This document shows, in pieces, positions 8,604-17,425 of a stretch of 50,871 nucleotides of DNA (position 1 is its first letter; each line of letters starts with the position of its first letter). The notes under the pieces are model-generated. The model saw nothing but the letters and a program-made list of their open reading frames with translations, was not told the DNA's origin and ran no database searches. The stretch is from the NCBI GenBank assembly GCA_026393075.1, contig JAPLAW010000023.1:1-50871 (forward strand), in the 5' to 3' direction. The position numbers were made by a program, and so were the translations under genes. This DNA is from Actinomycetota bacterium. GTDB taxonomy: Bacteria; Actinomycetota; Actinomycetes; Nanopelagicales; Nanopelagicaceae.

Positions 8604-10568
8604 ATGACTAAACCGATTGATAAGCCGCTAATAAGCGGAATCGACAGTTCTCATATTGATAACTCGTTTCGTCCGCAAGATGACCTCTATCGATATTTCA
8701 ATGGCACTTGGTTAAAAAACCATGAGATCCCGCAAGACCGCTCATCTGATGGAATCACTTACCAACTTTATTTAGAGGCCGAAGCTCAAGTCCGCGAAAT
8801 TATCGAGACCGCTAAAGGCGATGGCAATGCCCAGAAGATTCGCGATTTGTATGACTGCTTCTTAGATACCGAGGCAATTGCCAAGGCCGGCATAACTCCC
8901 CTATTGCAAGATCTTGCCGCAATTGATGCGATCCAAACTCGTGATCAATTTATTCGAGTGATGGCAGATTTAGAAATGCGCGGATTAGGTGGCGCATTTG
9001 GGTTAGGTATTTATGGCGATGCCATGAACTCTGACATGAATATTGTTTATTTGGGACAAGGTGGATTATCACTTCCTGATGAGGCTTACTATCGCGAAGA
9101 GCAATATGAAGAAATTCGCCAGGCCTTTAAAGTTCATGTGGCCAAGATGTTCGCACTTGCCAAGATAGATGGCGGCACTGAGTTAGCCGATTTGATTTAT
9201 AACCTCGAAGCCCAGATTGCCTCACATCATTTTGATCAAGTTAAAGATCGCGATGTTGAGCTCACCTATAACAAGATGACTTTTGAAGAACTATGTGCCC
9301 TGGCCCCACATTTTGATTGGGCCACTTGGCTTGAGCACAGCCAGATTCCAAAGCCCGCCTTTAACGAACTAGTTGTGCAGCAGCCACCATTTTTTGCTGG
9401 GCTATCTGCGATCCTGGAAAGTTTTGATCCTGCGCCTTGGCAGGCGTGGATGAAATGGCAATTAATTTCTGGCGCTGCTGCCTATCTGCCAGAGGAATTT
9501 GTAAACCAGAACTTTGATTTCTATGCCAAGACTCTATCTGGCACCCCAGAAATTCGAGTTCGTTGGAAGCGCGCAATTTCCTTTGTCGAAGGCGCACTTG
9601 GCGAGGCCATTGGCTCAATTTATGTACAGCGCCATTTTCCAGAAGCGGCCAAAGTTGCAATGCTAGATCTCGTTGCTAATTTAATTGAGGCCTACCGCAT
9701 CAGTATTAGCGAGCTTTCTTGGATGAGCCCAGAAACCAAAGCGAAGGCTTTGGCCAAGTTAGCTAAATTCACACCAAAGATCGGCTATCCCGACAAATGG
9801 CGCGATTATTCAGCGTTAACGATTAACCGCGATGGCCTCTTTGAAAACATTGGCCGAATCACCAAATTTGCCCGCGACATAGAGCTGGCCAAAATTGGGA
9901 AACCGGTTGATAAAACAGAATGGTTAATGACACCGCAGACCGTTAACGCTTATTACCATCCAATCCAGAATGAGATCGTTTTTCCAGCAGCGATCTTGCA
10001 GCCACCTTTCTTTTACCTAGCCGCTGATATCGCAGCCAATTACGGTGGCATTGGGGCAGTTATCGGACACGAGATCGGCCACGGCTTTGATGATCAAGGT
10101 TCTAAATTCGATGGCGATGGCAACATGATCGATTGGTGGACAGAGAACGATCGCACTGAATTTGAAAAACGCGCCAATATGTTGATTAAACAATTTGATG
10201 CGCTCTTTCCAGAAGAGACCCCAGATATCCATGTAAACGGGGCGCTAACGGTCGGCGAAAACATTGGTGACCTTGGTGGGTTAGCAATTGGATTTAAAGC
10301 CTACAAATTGGCTCTAAAGGGCGTTCCAGCGCCCGTGATTGATGGTCTAACGGGCGAACAACGTTTCTTCTTATCTTGGGCACAAGCCTGGCGCGGAAAA
10401 GTCCGTGCTGAAGAGTTACGACGTCGTATTGCCACAGATCCGCACTCCCCTTATGAGTTCAGATGTAATGCAATCATTGCCAATCTCACGGACTTTTATG
10501 ATGCTTTTGAAGTCACCGAGGGCGACAAATTATGGCTGGCTGAAAGCGAGCGAGTGAGCATCTGGTAA
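8604..10568 (+). CDS. pepO: M13-family zinc metallopeptidase (neprilysin/PepO type)
   Basis: This 654-residue endopeptidase cleaves oligopeptides. It shows the N-terminal M13 domain (FRPQDDLYRYFNGTWL), NAYYHPIQNEIVFPAAIL, the zinc-binding HEIGH at residues 489-493 followed by GFDDQG, and the second zinc ligand in ENIGDLGG near residue 553. There is no signal peptide or membrane anchor, so it probably works in the cytoplasm on imported peptides, which fits the oligopeptide transporter encoded 0.7 kb downstream. The ATG follows a GTAAGGG ribosome-binding site. It is divergent from marR and may be repressed through the shared palindrome. Confidence 0.94.
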   Translation: MTKPIDKPLISGIDSSHIDNSFRPQDDLYRYFNGTWLKNHEIPQDRSSDGITYQLYLEAEAQVREIIETAKGDGNAQKIRDLYDCFLDTEAIAKAGITPLLQDLAAIDAIQTRDQFIRVMADLEMRGLGGAFGLGIYGDAMNSDMNIVYLGQGGLSLPDEAYYREEQYEEIRQAFKVHVAKMFALAKIDGGTELADLIYNLEAQIASHHFDQVKDRDVELTYNKMTFEELCALAPHFDWATWLEHSQIPKPAFNELVVQQPPFFAGLSAILESFDPAPWQAWMKWQLISGAAAYLPEEFVNQNFDFYAKTLSGTPEIRVRWKRAISFVEGALGEAIGSIYVQRHFPEAAKVAMLDLVANLIEAYRISISELSWMSPETKAKALAKLAKFTPKIGYPDKWRDYSALTINRDGLFENIGRITKFARDIELAKIGKPVDKTEWLMTPQTVNAYYHPIQNEIVFPAAILQPPFFYLAADIAANYGGIGAVIGHEIGHGFDDQGSKFDGDGNMIDWWTENDRTEFEKRANMLIKQFDALFPEETPDIHVNGALTVGENIGDLGGLAIGFKAYKLALKGVPAPVIDGLTGEQRFFLSWAQAWRGKVRAEELRRRIATDPHSPYEFRCNAIIANLTDFYDAFEVTEGDKLWLAESERVSIW

Positions 10569-10597
10569 TTGACGCTGTTACCCTTTTGCCATAGAAA
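10569..10597 (+). promoter_or_regulatory. Promoter of small lipoprotein gene
   Basis: TTGACG (10569-10574), a 17-base spacer and TAGAAA (10592-10597) form a good vegetative promoter in the 50-bp gap after pepO. The lipoprotein gene is therefore probably transcribed on its own. Confidence 0.6.
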
Positions 10598-10618
10598 TTA
10601 ACTAAGCAAGGAGAAATT

Positions 10619-11146
10619 ATGAATAAGAAGTCATTAGCTGCTTTGTCGGCTGCGGCTCTAGTTGTGGCATCGCTATCTCTAACAGCGTGCGGTAACAAGG
10701 CACCTAAGGATCGTCCGGCCTCTGAAGCGGCTGCGGTTGAAGAAGTAGCACCAACTGCCACCATCGCTTTTGGTTCTCCACTAGATCTTGGTGACGGCGT
10801 TTCATTAACAGTTGCAACACCTGCCGCCTTTACGCCCACAATTTTTGCCTCTAACTACCTCAAGGGCCAAGTGGCTAATGTGTTTAGCATGAATGTTACT
10901 AATGGCAGCGCGGCAGATCTTGACCTTTCAACTCTAAGTCTGGTTGTTGAATCTGGTGCAGCGTTTTGTTCTGAAGTTCTAGATGGTGACAGTGGCATCA
11001 ATGGCGCACCTCTTGAAGCACTTGCTGCAGGAGCATCAACTTCATTTAAGTATGGCGTTGCTTGCGATGCCAAGAAAGGTGTTCCACTTAACTTGAAGAT
11101 CACCTTCGGAAGCAATGTAATTGCAGTTGAAGGAACTCTGGCTTAA
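10619..11146 (+). CDS. Small secreted lipoprotein, DUF4352-like fold suspected
   Basis: The 175-residue protein begins with a lipoprotein signal ending in the lipobox LTAC (Cys24), so it should be anchored to the outer face of the membrane. After a short Ala/Pro/Glu-rich linker comes a beta-rich domain (TIAFGSPLDLGDGVSLTV, VANVFSMNVTNGSAADLDLS) resembling DUF4352-type extracellular domains. Two further cysteines, in AAFCSEV and GVACDAK, could form a disulphide. The ligand and role are unknown. It has its own promoter, an AAGGAG ribosome-binding site and a strong terminator, which suggests good expression. Confidence 0.8.
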   Translation: MNKKSLAALSAAALVVASLSLTACGNKAPKDRPASEAAAVEEVAPTATIAFGSPLDLGDGVSLTVATPAAFTPTIFASNYLKGQVANVFSMNVTNGSAADLDLSTLSLVVESGAAFCSEVLDGDSGINGAPLEALAAGASTSFKYGVACDAKKGVPLNLKITFGSNVIAVEGTLA

Positions 11147-11155
11147 AAAATTAAT

Positions 11156-11193
11156 CAGAAAAGCCCCGGACCAATTGGTTCGGGGCTTTTCTG
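11156..11193. terminator. Intrinsic terminator, bidirectional
   Basis: CAGAAAAGCCCCGGACCAA and TTGGTTCGGGGCTTTTCTG form a long, almost perfect hairpin with only one G-T wobble. The flanking A and T runs serve both strands. It separates the lipoprotein gene from convergent oppF. Confidence 0.93.
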
Positions 11194-11219
11194 ATTGAAG
11201 AACTTTCTTTAAAAATAAC

Positions 11220-12209
11220 TCAAGCACTTGCCGGTTCTGGAAAGTGACATGCAATCTTGTGCCCTGGCTGAATTTGTACAAGTTCTGGAACTTCAGTGCG
11301 GCACTTATCCTGCGCTTTCCAGCAACGAGTATTAAATACGCACCCAGCAGGTGGATTAACTGGGCTTGGTAGATCGCCTTGCAAAATAATGCGTTCGCGT
11401 GCCCGACCGATTTTTGGATCAGGTACTGGAACAGCTGAAAGCAACGCCTTGGTATATGGATGACGTGGGTTTAGGAAGAGATCCTTCTTATCAGCATCTT
11501 CCATAACTTTGCCCAAATACATAACTACTACGCGATCTGAAATGTGTTGCACAACTGATAAATCGTGAGCCACAAATAGGTAAGACAAGTTGAACTCTTC
11601 TTGGAGATCCTCAAGCAAGTTAACAACTTGGGCCTGAATCGATACATCGAGAGCTGATACTGGCTCATCTGCCACGATTAGCTTTGGCTTAAGTGCAATA
11701 GCTCGTGCCACACCAATACGTTGACGTTGGCCACCCGAGAACTCGTGTGGGTAGCGGTTAATGTGCTCAGGGTTTAAGCCCACGCGCTTCATTAAACGCT
11801 GAATCTCTTCTACTTTGCCGCCTTGCGGAGTAATTTTCTGAATATCAAAAGTATTACCGATCAGGGTGCCAACAGTTTGACGTGGATTAAGGGATGCAAA
11901 TGGATCCTGGAAGATCATCTGCATCTGCGAGCGACGAGGCTTCATCTGCTTTGGCGTTAAGTTTGTAATGTCTTCGCCATTGAATTCGATGGTGCCGGCT
12001 GTTGGTTCGTAAAGTTTTAGAACTGTGCGACCAACAGTTGTCTTACCGCAACCTGATTCGCCAACCAGACCAATGGTTTGGCCTGGGAAAATTTCGAGGT
12101 CAACGCCATCGACTGCTTTTACAACGCCTTTTCCTTTGCTGAAAACACCGCCCGTGCTGACTGGGAAGTGCTTCTTAAGGCCGGTAACTTTTAAGATTGG
12201 CTGGGTCAT
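11220..12209 (-). CDS. oppF: Oligopeptide ABC transporter ATP-binding protein OppF
   Basis: One of two ATPases that power peptide import. The 329 residues carry Walker A GESGCGKT near residue 53, the Q-loop [12 protein letters not shown], signature [14 protein letters not shown], Walker [13 protein letters not shown] and the C-terminal oligopeptide/dipeptide transporter extension ([18 protein letters not shown]) typical of OppD/F. It is the last gene of the opp operon, separated from oppD by 2 bases. The C-terminal Cys motif binds an iron-sulphur cluster in some family members; that is not shown here. Confidence 0.95.
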   Translation of the reverse strand: MTQPILKVTGLKKHFPVSTGGVFSKGKGVVKAVDGVDLEIFPGQTIGLVGESGCGKTTVGRTVLKLYEPTAGTIEFNGEDITNLTPKQMKPRRSQMQMIFQDPFASLNPRQTVGTLIGNTFDIQKITPQGGKVEEIQRLMKRVGLNPEHINRYPHEFSGGQRQRIGVARAIALKPKLIVADEPVSALDVSIQAQVVNLLEDLQEEFNLSYLFVAHDLSVVQHISDRVVVMYLGKVMEDADKKDLFLNPRHPYTKALLSAVPVPDPKIGRARERIILQGDLPSPVNPPAGCVFNTRCWKAQDKCRTEVPELVQIQPGHKIACHFPEPASA

Positions 12210-12211
12210 TT

Positions 12212-13231
12212 TTATTTTCCTCCCCGAGCTGCAACAAGTTGCTTTTCAGTTAAGTGGCAGCGAGAGAAATGTGCGTTCTCTTTCATATCTAAAGATGGGG
12301 CGATCGTTGCGCAAAGGTTGTCAGCTACTTGATCAGCAAATGTGCAACGTTTGCGGAATGAGCAGCCTTGCGGCAAATTAATTAGCGAAGGTGGCTGACC
12401 TGGGATTGCGATTAGGCGCTTACCTTCTAGTTGATCAACCCGTGGAATCGAATTCAAAAGCCCGATTGTATAAGGGTGATCTGGCTTGTAATAAATGCCA
12501 TCTGCAACGCCTTGTTCAACAATCTTTCCGGCATACATAACATTGACACGATCTGCTACTTCGGCAACCACGCCAAGATCGTGGGTAATCAAAATAACTG
12601 CCATGTTAAATTCTTTCTGCATATCCTTAAGCAGTTGCAGAATCTGAGATTGCACAGTCACATCAAGGGCGGTAGTTGGCTCATCAGCAATTAACAACGC
12701 TGGATTATTAATCAGCGCCATTGCGATCATTACTCGTTGGCGCATACCACCTGAGAATTGGTGCGGGAATTCTTTAACTCGCTTTGAGGCATCAGGGATT
12801 CCAACTAGCTCAAGCATTTCAGTAGCGCGCTTAAAGCCAGCCTTCTTATCGCCCTTGTTATATAGGCGCCAAGCTTCAGATAGTTGATCACCAATTGAGT
12901 AATAAGGGTGCAGCGCTGACATTGGATCTTGGAAGATCATTGACATTGCTTTTCCGCGCAGGCGACGAACTTGCTCTTCAGGTGCACTAATTACATCGAT
13001 TGGTCCAGATTCTAAATTCAACACAGCTGAACCATTGATATTAGTGGTTTGGCGATTATGCAGACCCATGATTGCAAGTGAGGTCACAGACTTACCTGAA
13101 CCTGATTCACCTACTACAGCCAAAGTTTCACCGCGATCAACGCTAAATGAAATGTCATTTGATGCTTGCACCAAACCATCTTCAGTTGGGAAACTAACGG
13201 TGAGGTTTTTAACTTCGAGGAAGGCGCTCAT
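12212..13231 (-). CDS. oppD: Oligopeptide ABC transporter ATP-binding protein OppD
   Basis: Partner ATPase of OppF. The 339 residues show Walker A GESGSGKSV near residue 38, MIFQDPMSALHP, signature FSGGMRQRVMIAMAL, Walker B LLIADEPTTALDV and the C-terminal LPQGCSFRKRCTFA motif. Its ATG overlaps the oppB stop by 4 bases (13228-13231), so translation is coupled. It should bind the cytoplasmic loops of OppB and OppC. Confidence 0.95.
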   Translation of the reverse strand: MSAFLEVKNLTVSFPTEDGLVQASNDISFSVDRGETLAVVGESGSGKSVTSLAIMGLHNRQTTNINGSAVLNLESGPIDVISAPEEQVRRLRGKAMSMIFQDPMSALHPYYSIGDQLSEAWRLYNKGDKKAGFKRATEMLELVGIPDASKRVKEFPHQFSGGMRQRVMIAMALINNPALLIADEPTTALDVTVQSQILQLLKDMQKEFNMAVILITHDLGVVAEVADRVNVMYAGKIVEQGVADGIYYKPDHPYTIGLLNSIPRVDQLEGKRLIAIPGQPPSLINLPQGCSFRKRCTFADQVADNLCATIAPSLDMKENAHFSRCHLTEKQLVAARGGK

Positions 13232-14229
13232 GCGACACGTACCCGTGGGTCGATGTATGCATACAAGATATCCACCAACAAATTCATAACTACTAAGAAA
13301 GTAGCTGCCAACATAGTTGTGGCAACAATAATTGGAAGGTCGTAGTCATTTAGAACTGCGCGAATCGATAAGCGACCAAGACCAGGCAAGTTGAAAATAC
13401 CTTCAGTGATGATTGCACCACCTAGCAAGCCAGCAAAATCAAGACCAGCCAAAGTAACGATTGGGGCAAGCGCTGCTCGCAGTGTGTGCTTGCGCAGAAT
13501 AACTTTCTCACTTAAACCTTTTGCTCGCGCTGTACGGATGTAATCTTCACTTGAAGTCTCAATTACATTCGAACGAGTAAATCGAGTGTAGGTAGCGGCA
13601 TATGCCAGCGCCAAAGTGATCCATGGAAAGATGAAGGTATTGATCCACCCCAATGGATTCTCAAATGGGCTTACCCATTTACCTAAATCAATTGGGTTTA
13701 CAAATCCGAACTTAAGAGCCACAAAGAGCAGAATCAAAATACCCGAAATAAATGTTGGTAGTGATGTTCCAACCAGCACGAATACGTTACTTGCTCGATC
13801 CGGCCATCGATTCTTAAACCTGGCTGCCACAATTCCGAGTGAAACACCGACAAATAACCATAAGAAGAAAGCACCAATTGCGAGGGATAAAGTAACCGGG
13901 AATGCGCGCTTTAATAAGTCAGTTACGCACTCGTGGCGATTAAATGAATAACCAAAAGCTGGGGCTGGGCAAGTAAATTCTGCTTGACCTTCACCGTAGG
14001 TGCGGCCCACAAATAAGCCCTTTACCCAACGGCCATATTGAACTTGGACTGGCACATCAAGACCTAAGCGATGGCGGTTAGCTTCAACTACAGCTGGTGA
14101 ACATGCTTTTCCGCAAGTTAAACGAGCAGGATCCATAGGTAGTACATCGAAAATTAAAAATACCGACATGCTGATTAAAGTCAGCACCACCAATGTGGCA
14201 CTAATTCGTCTGACTAAATATTTCAACAT
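13228..14229 (-). CDS. oppB: Oligopeptide ABC transporter permease OppB
   Basis: The 333-residue inner-membrane permease starts with MLKYLVRRISATLVVLTLISMSVFLIFDVLPMDPAR, the standard first helix and DP motif of OppB. It has about six helices and the EAA-loop segment SEDYIRTARAKGLSEKVILRKHTLRAAL that contacts the ATPases. A long periplasmic loop (about 45-100) has two or three cysteines (CGKACS). An AGGAG ribosome-binding site lies before the ATG. A strong hairpin separates it from oppA upstream. Confidence 0.94.
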   Translation of the reverse strand: MLKYLVRRISATLVVLTLISMSVFLIFDVLPMDPARLTCGKACSPAVVEANRHRLGLDVPVQVQYGRWVKGLFVGRTYGEGQAEFTCPAPAFGYSFNRHECVTDLLKRAFPVTLSLAIGAFFLWLFVGVSLGIVAARFKNRWPDRASNVFVLVGTSLPTFISGILILLFVALKFGFVNPIDLGKWVSPFENPLGWINTFIFPWITLALAYAATYTRFTRSNVIETSSEDYIRTARAKGLSEKVILRKHTLRAALAPIVTLAGLDFAGLLGGAIITEGIFNLPGLGRLSIRAVLNDYDLPIIVATTMLAATFLVVMNLLVDILYAYIDPRVRVA

Positions 14230-14282
14230 CTTGGTAACTCCTAATTATGTTTCTCTTAAAATTCAATTTTGATACTAGCGTG

Positions 14283-14316
14283 GTTGAGGGTGACCCCGCA
14301 AAGGGCCACCCTCAAC
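14283..14316 (-). other. Intercistronic stem-loop between oppA and oppB
   Basis: GTTGAGGGTG (14283-14292) pairs perfectly with CACCCTCAAC (14307-14316), and inner CCC/GGG pairs extend the stem. It lies 24 bases after the oppA stop. No U run follows on the minus strand, so it is more likely an mRNA 3'-end stabiliser or partial terminator that raises oppA over oppBDF than a full terminator. Confidence 0.75.
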
Positions 14317-14340
14317 TTCACACTTTTCTAGCTTTGGCTA

Positions 14341-16098
14341 TTACTTAACGTAGAGCTGTCCGAAACCGAAGGTTCCCTGTGGCTCCCAGTAATAAACTCC
14401 ACCAACGCTTGAACCCCACTGGAATTGACCCTTTCCAAAGATTGGGCGAATGATCCAGTATTGATCCATTACGTATTGACCAAGCTCTTGCCATCCCTTG
14501 GCTTGCTTGGCGCGGTTTGTTTCATTCTTTGCAGCATCTGACTTCTTCTTGAAGGCAGCGTATGCAGCATCGTTCCAGTTCTGTGACAAGTTAAAGCCGC
14601 CCTCTTTTGTGAAGAGTTCAGGAATAACTGTTGAAGCATTTGCCCAGTCAGCACCCCAGCCAGCAGATGAAATGTCATTCTGCTTTTCTGGATTCATAAC
14701 TGTTGAGTAGTACTGACCACCAGGAATGAAGTTGAACTTCATCACAATGCCAGCAAGCTTCAAAGCATTAGTAATTAGAACTGATGCCTTCTCGTTTGTG
14801 CTTGTTTTTGAAATATCCCAAACGATTCCCTTATCAGGATTTGTTGCGCGATCGTATGCAGCTGGGCATGCGGTCTTTGCAGCAGCCATAAGTTCCTTAG
14901 CCTTATCAGGGGCACCGGTGATCTTCCAGGCTGGATCGTGAATGTTTCCGGTTGTTGGCTTGTAGTCAAGACCAAGAACTGGCTTTACCGGGCTATCGCC
15001 AGGTACGCCGTAGTAAACAGTTCCACCTGAAAGGTCGATCAGTGCTTGGGTATTGATTGCAAAGAACACAGCCTTACGTACGTTTAAGCAGTCCATGTGG
15101 CCAGCAGCAACGTTCATAGCTGCATAGCTAACATATGGATCGTAAACGTTCATACGCTGGTTAGCCTTCTTTGGATCATCAAAGAATGCGCGGTTATTTG
15201 CTGGCATCAATCCATCAAGGCTTACTGTGTTTGGAATTGAGTTATCTAGCATGATCTGATCGCGTACATCTTCAGCTAGACCGAAGCGAACTACGAGGTT
15301 ATCTGCATAAGGTGTGCGAACTGAGTCAGAAGACTTCTTCCAAGCAGCGTTACGAACTAGAACCATTTCGTCGCCGATCTGGTATGACTCAATCTTGTAA
15401 GGACCGTTTGAATATGGCTTTAGGTCGTACTTATCGCCAGTGTCCTTAGCCTTCTTAACTGGTGCACCTGCTGGGTAAGTAAGTGCATAGTTGAAGTCTG
15501 CGAATGAGCGGTTTAGCTTGAAGGTAATTGTGTTGCCCTTACAAGAAACTGCCTTATCGAATAGTTCTTGCCCGGTCTTCTTATATGGACCAGCGTACTT
15601 TGATGAGCCATCGTCATTCTTAGGAATGTCTAGAGCTTGTACGAGGTACTGAGGACCATCTGTGATTACATCCTGTGCGAACGGACGTGAAACTCCGTAT
15701 GCAACATCAGCACATGTAACAGCTGAGCCGTCTTCCCATGTGCTACCTGGACGTAGTGTGAATGTCCATGTCTTAGCAGCATTGCTTGGCACACCAGTGT
15801 TGGTTGCTAAGTCTGCTACTAGAGATGAACCTGCAGAACCTGCTGTTGGCTTGTATGAAACCAAGTTGCGGTAGAGGTATGAGTTGAAGAATGCGATATC
15901 GCGGCCTGTGTAAACACGGGCTGGATCTACGTGATCGAATTGTTCTGAGTGGGTAATGAAATACAAAGTTCCACCAGTTTTGGCGGCTGCATTTGCAGTA
16001 CCTGCGGTACCTACTAGAACGCCAGCAGCAAGAAGTGCAGTTGCAGCTGTTGTAGCTAGAAGGCGACGACGCAAATGACGTGAAGTCATCTTGGACAT
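14341..16098 (-). CDS. oppA: Oligopeptide ABC transporter substrate-binding protein
   Basis: This 585-residue SBP_bac_5 family protein captures peptides outside the membrane and delivers them to OppBC. The signal sequence (LRRRLLATTAATALLAAGVL, then AGTANAAAK) has consecutive arginines compatible with Tat or Sec export. No lipobox cysteine is present, unusual for a monoderm binding protein. The mature part shows GGTLYFITHSEQFDHVDPAR, WTFTLRPGSTWEDG and CADVAYGVSR, the family's early signature. A strong AAGGAGG site precedes the ATG. The gene sits inside the operon between oppC and oppB and is flanked on both sides by hairpins, suggesting separate control of its abundance. Confidence 0.92.
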   Translation of the reverse strand: MSKMTSRHLRRRLLATTAATALLAAGVLVGTAGTANAAAKTGGTLYFITHSEQFDHVDPARVYTGRDIAFFNSYLYRNLVSYKPTAGSAGSSLVADLATNTGVPSNAAKTWTFTLRPGSTWEDGSAVTCADVAYGVSRPFAQDVITDGPQYLVQALDIPKNDDGSSKYAGPYKKTGQELFDKAVSCKGNTITFKLNRSFADFNYALTYPAGAPVKKAKDTGDKYDLKPYSNGPYKIESYQIGDEMVLVRNAAWKKSSDSVRTPYADNLVVRFGLAEDVRDQIMLDNSIPNTVSLDGLMPANNRAFFDDPKKANQRMNVYDPYVSYAAMNVAAGHMDCLNVRKAVFFAINTQALIDLSGGTVYYGVPGDSPVKPVLGLDYKPTTGNIHDPAWKITGAPDKAKELMAAAKTACPAAYDRATNPDKGIVWDISKTSTNEKASVLITNALKLAGIVMKFNFIPGGQYYSTVMNPEKQNDISSAGWGADWANASTVIPELFTKEGGFNLSQNWNDAAYAAFKKKSDAAKNETNRAKQAKGWQELGQYVMDQYWIIRPIFGKGQFQWGSSVGGVYYWEPQGTFGFGQLYVK

Positions 16099-16122
16099 TT
16101 GTCCTCCTTGTAGATGATTTAT

Positions 16123-16217
16123 CTGACTCGCGGCCGCGAATCAGCTATAAACAGTTCGCAATTGATCTCGCGAGATCTCAACTGCTTTGTTGAACTGTTT
16201 TTCCCGTATTACTACGG
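16123..16217 (-). other. Three tandem hairpins in the oppC-oppA gap
   Basis: Three inverted repeats fill most of the 156-bp gap. CTGACTCGCGG/CCGCGAATCAG spans 16123-16144. A long imperfect stem spans 16149-16200, with AAACAGTTC and GAACTGTTT as perfect outer arms and the palindrome TCTCGCGAGA at its tip. CCGTA/TACGG lies at about 16204-16217. Together they could form the structured 5' end of an oppA mRNA created by processing or termination. The gap holds no plausible gene. Confidence 0.7.
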
Positions 16218-16254
16218 AAAATCTATGTTATTTAGTTGTTTTGCCGCTCTTAAC

Positions 16255-17226
16255 TTATCGGCTTCCCTTGGGATCCAGCGCATCGCGAATTGCATCACCT
16301 AACAGGTTTAGCGATAAAACAATGGTCACCAACATAGTTGATGGGATCAAAAGGTAAGCCGGGTCATCGCGCCAGTAGCCAATGGCATCTGAGAGCACTA
16401 GACCAAATGTTGATGCCGGCGCTTGCACGCCCACGCCCAAGAATGAGAAGACTGCTTCGGCAGATAAGAAACCTGGCAGTGAGAGCGAAAGGAAAACAAT
16501 GGCTGTTGGCCAAAGGTTTGGAAGAAGTTCTTTAGTAATAATGCGCCAACTTGAAGCACCCATTGCTTGCGCAGCCATTACAAAATCGCGCTCGCGCATA
16601 GACATTGCTTGTGATCGAATTAAACGAGCAAATCCTGGCCAGCCGAAAAATACAAAGAAAGTAACTAGAACCACGATGCGCGCGGCATTGTCTTTAGCAA
16701 TTCCCATCGCTTCAACGCGCTGCACTAGCGGCAAGCTAAGTGCGATGATCATGAAAGTACCTGGGAAAGAAAGTAAGAAGTCTGAGAAACGACCGACGAT
16801 GGCATCAACGCGACCGCGGAAGTATCCAGTTGATACACCAATTAACATGCCGAGGCCAATAGTTGAAACACTAGTAATTACCGCAACCGTATAAGAAATT
16901 CGAGAACCGTAGAGAAGTAGCGAAAGAACATCGCGACCAGTGCCAGGCTCAACGCCGAGTGGGTGATCAAGTGAGATGCCACCAAATTTTCCGATAGGCA
17001 TTGCATACTCATTTAGTGTTTCTGGGTAGGTAAGTGTGTTACTCAAGCCCAACAGGCGAACAATGATTGGTGCAAGAACAGCGGCCATGATGAAGAAGAT
17101 CGCAACCCAGGCGCTAGCTACGCCAACTTTGTTGCGGCGAAAACGTTTCCAGGCAATCTGCTTTGGCGTACGTTGCGCGAAATCTTGAGCGCTATCTTCA
17201 ACTTCAAGTACGGCATTGTCGGCCAA
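16255..17226 (-). CDS. oppC: Oligopeptide ABC transporter permease OppC
   Basis: The 323-residue permease is the first gene of the opp operon. It has the OppC N-terminal segment (TPKQIAWKRFRRNKVGVASAW) before helix 1, the DHPLGVEPGTGRDVLS motif and the EAA loop (RERDFVMAAQAMGASSWRIITKELLPN). The start is TTG, preceded at a suitable distance by AAAGG; there is no better ATG upstream. The order C-A-B-D-F differs from the usual A-B-C-D-F. Confidence 0.94.
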   Translation of the reverse strand: MADNAVLEVEDSAQDFAQRTPKQIAWKRFRRNKVGVASAWVAIFFIMAAVLAPIIVRLLGLSNTLTYPETLNEYAMPIGKFGGISLDHPLGVEPGTGRDVLSLLLYGSRISYTVAVITSVSTIGLGMLIGVSTGYFRGRVDAIVGRFSDFLLSFPGTFMIIALSLPLVQRVEAMGIAKDNAARIVVLVTFFVFFGWPGFARLIRSQAMSMRERDFVMAAQAMGASSWRIITKELLPNLWPTAIVFLSLSLPGFLSAEAVFSFLGVGVQAPASTFGLVLSDAIGYWRDDPAYLLIPSTMLVTIVLSLNLLGDAIRDALDPKGSR

Positions 17227-17263
17227 TTAAGGAACCTTTCCACTTCAAAGTTTGCGATTGAGC

Positions 17264-17288
17264 GTTTCTGCAACTCTGTTGCAAAAAC
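17264..17288 (-). other. Hairpin in the opp operon leader
   Basis: GTTTCTGCAAC and GTTGCAAAAAC form an 11-bp stem with one mismatch and a TCT loop, 38 bases upstream of oppC. The 199-bp gap from the MFS gene must hold the opp promoter. A TTTAGT hexamer near 17345 is a weak -10 candidate. Confidence 0.45.
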
Positions 17289-17425
17289 GTAATACCGCAC
17301 GGTAGATCAGCCTCGGCAAAAGCCCAGGCAAGGTGTGAACGGTACTAAACCTGTGTCTAAATTAAAACCCCATATGTCCGAATTACCCCTTTTTAAGGCT
17401 TCGGTTAGGTAACGATTCATATCTA

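Noticed and set aside
16114-16302. Plus-strand frame of about 60 codons over the oppC-oppA gap
   Set aside because: It spans the inverted repeats and the end of oppC, and has no RBS or recognisable protein features.
17118-17300. Minus-strand 60-codon frame over the oppC start
   Set aside because: It overlaps the opp leader and the true OppC N-terminus in another frame, with no family resemblance.
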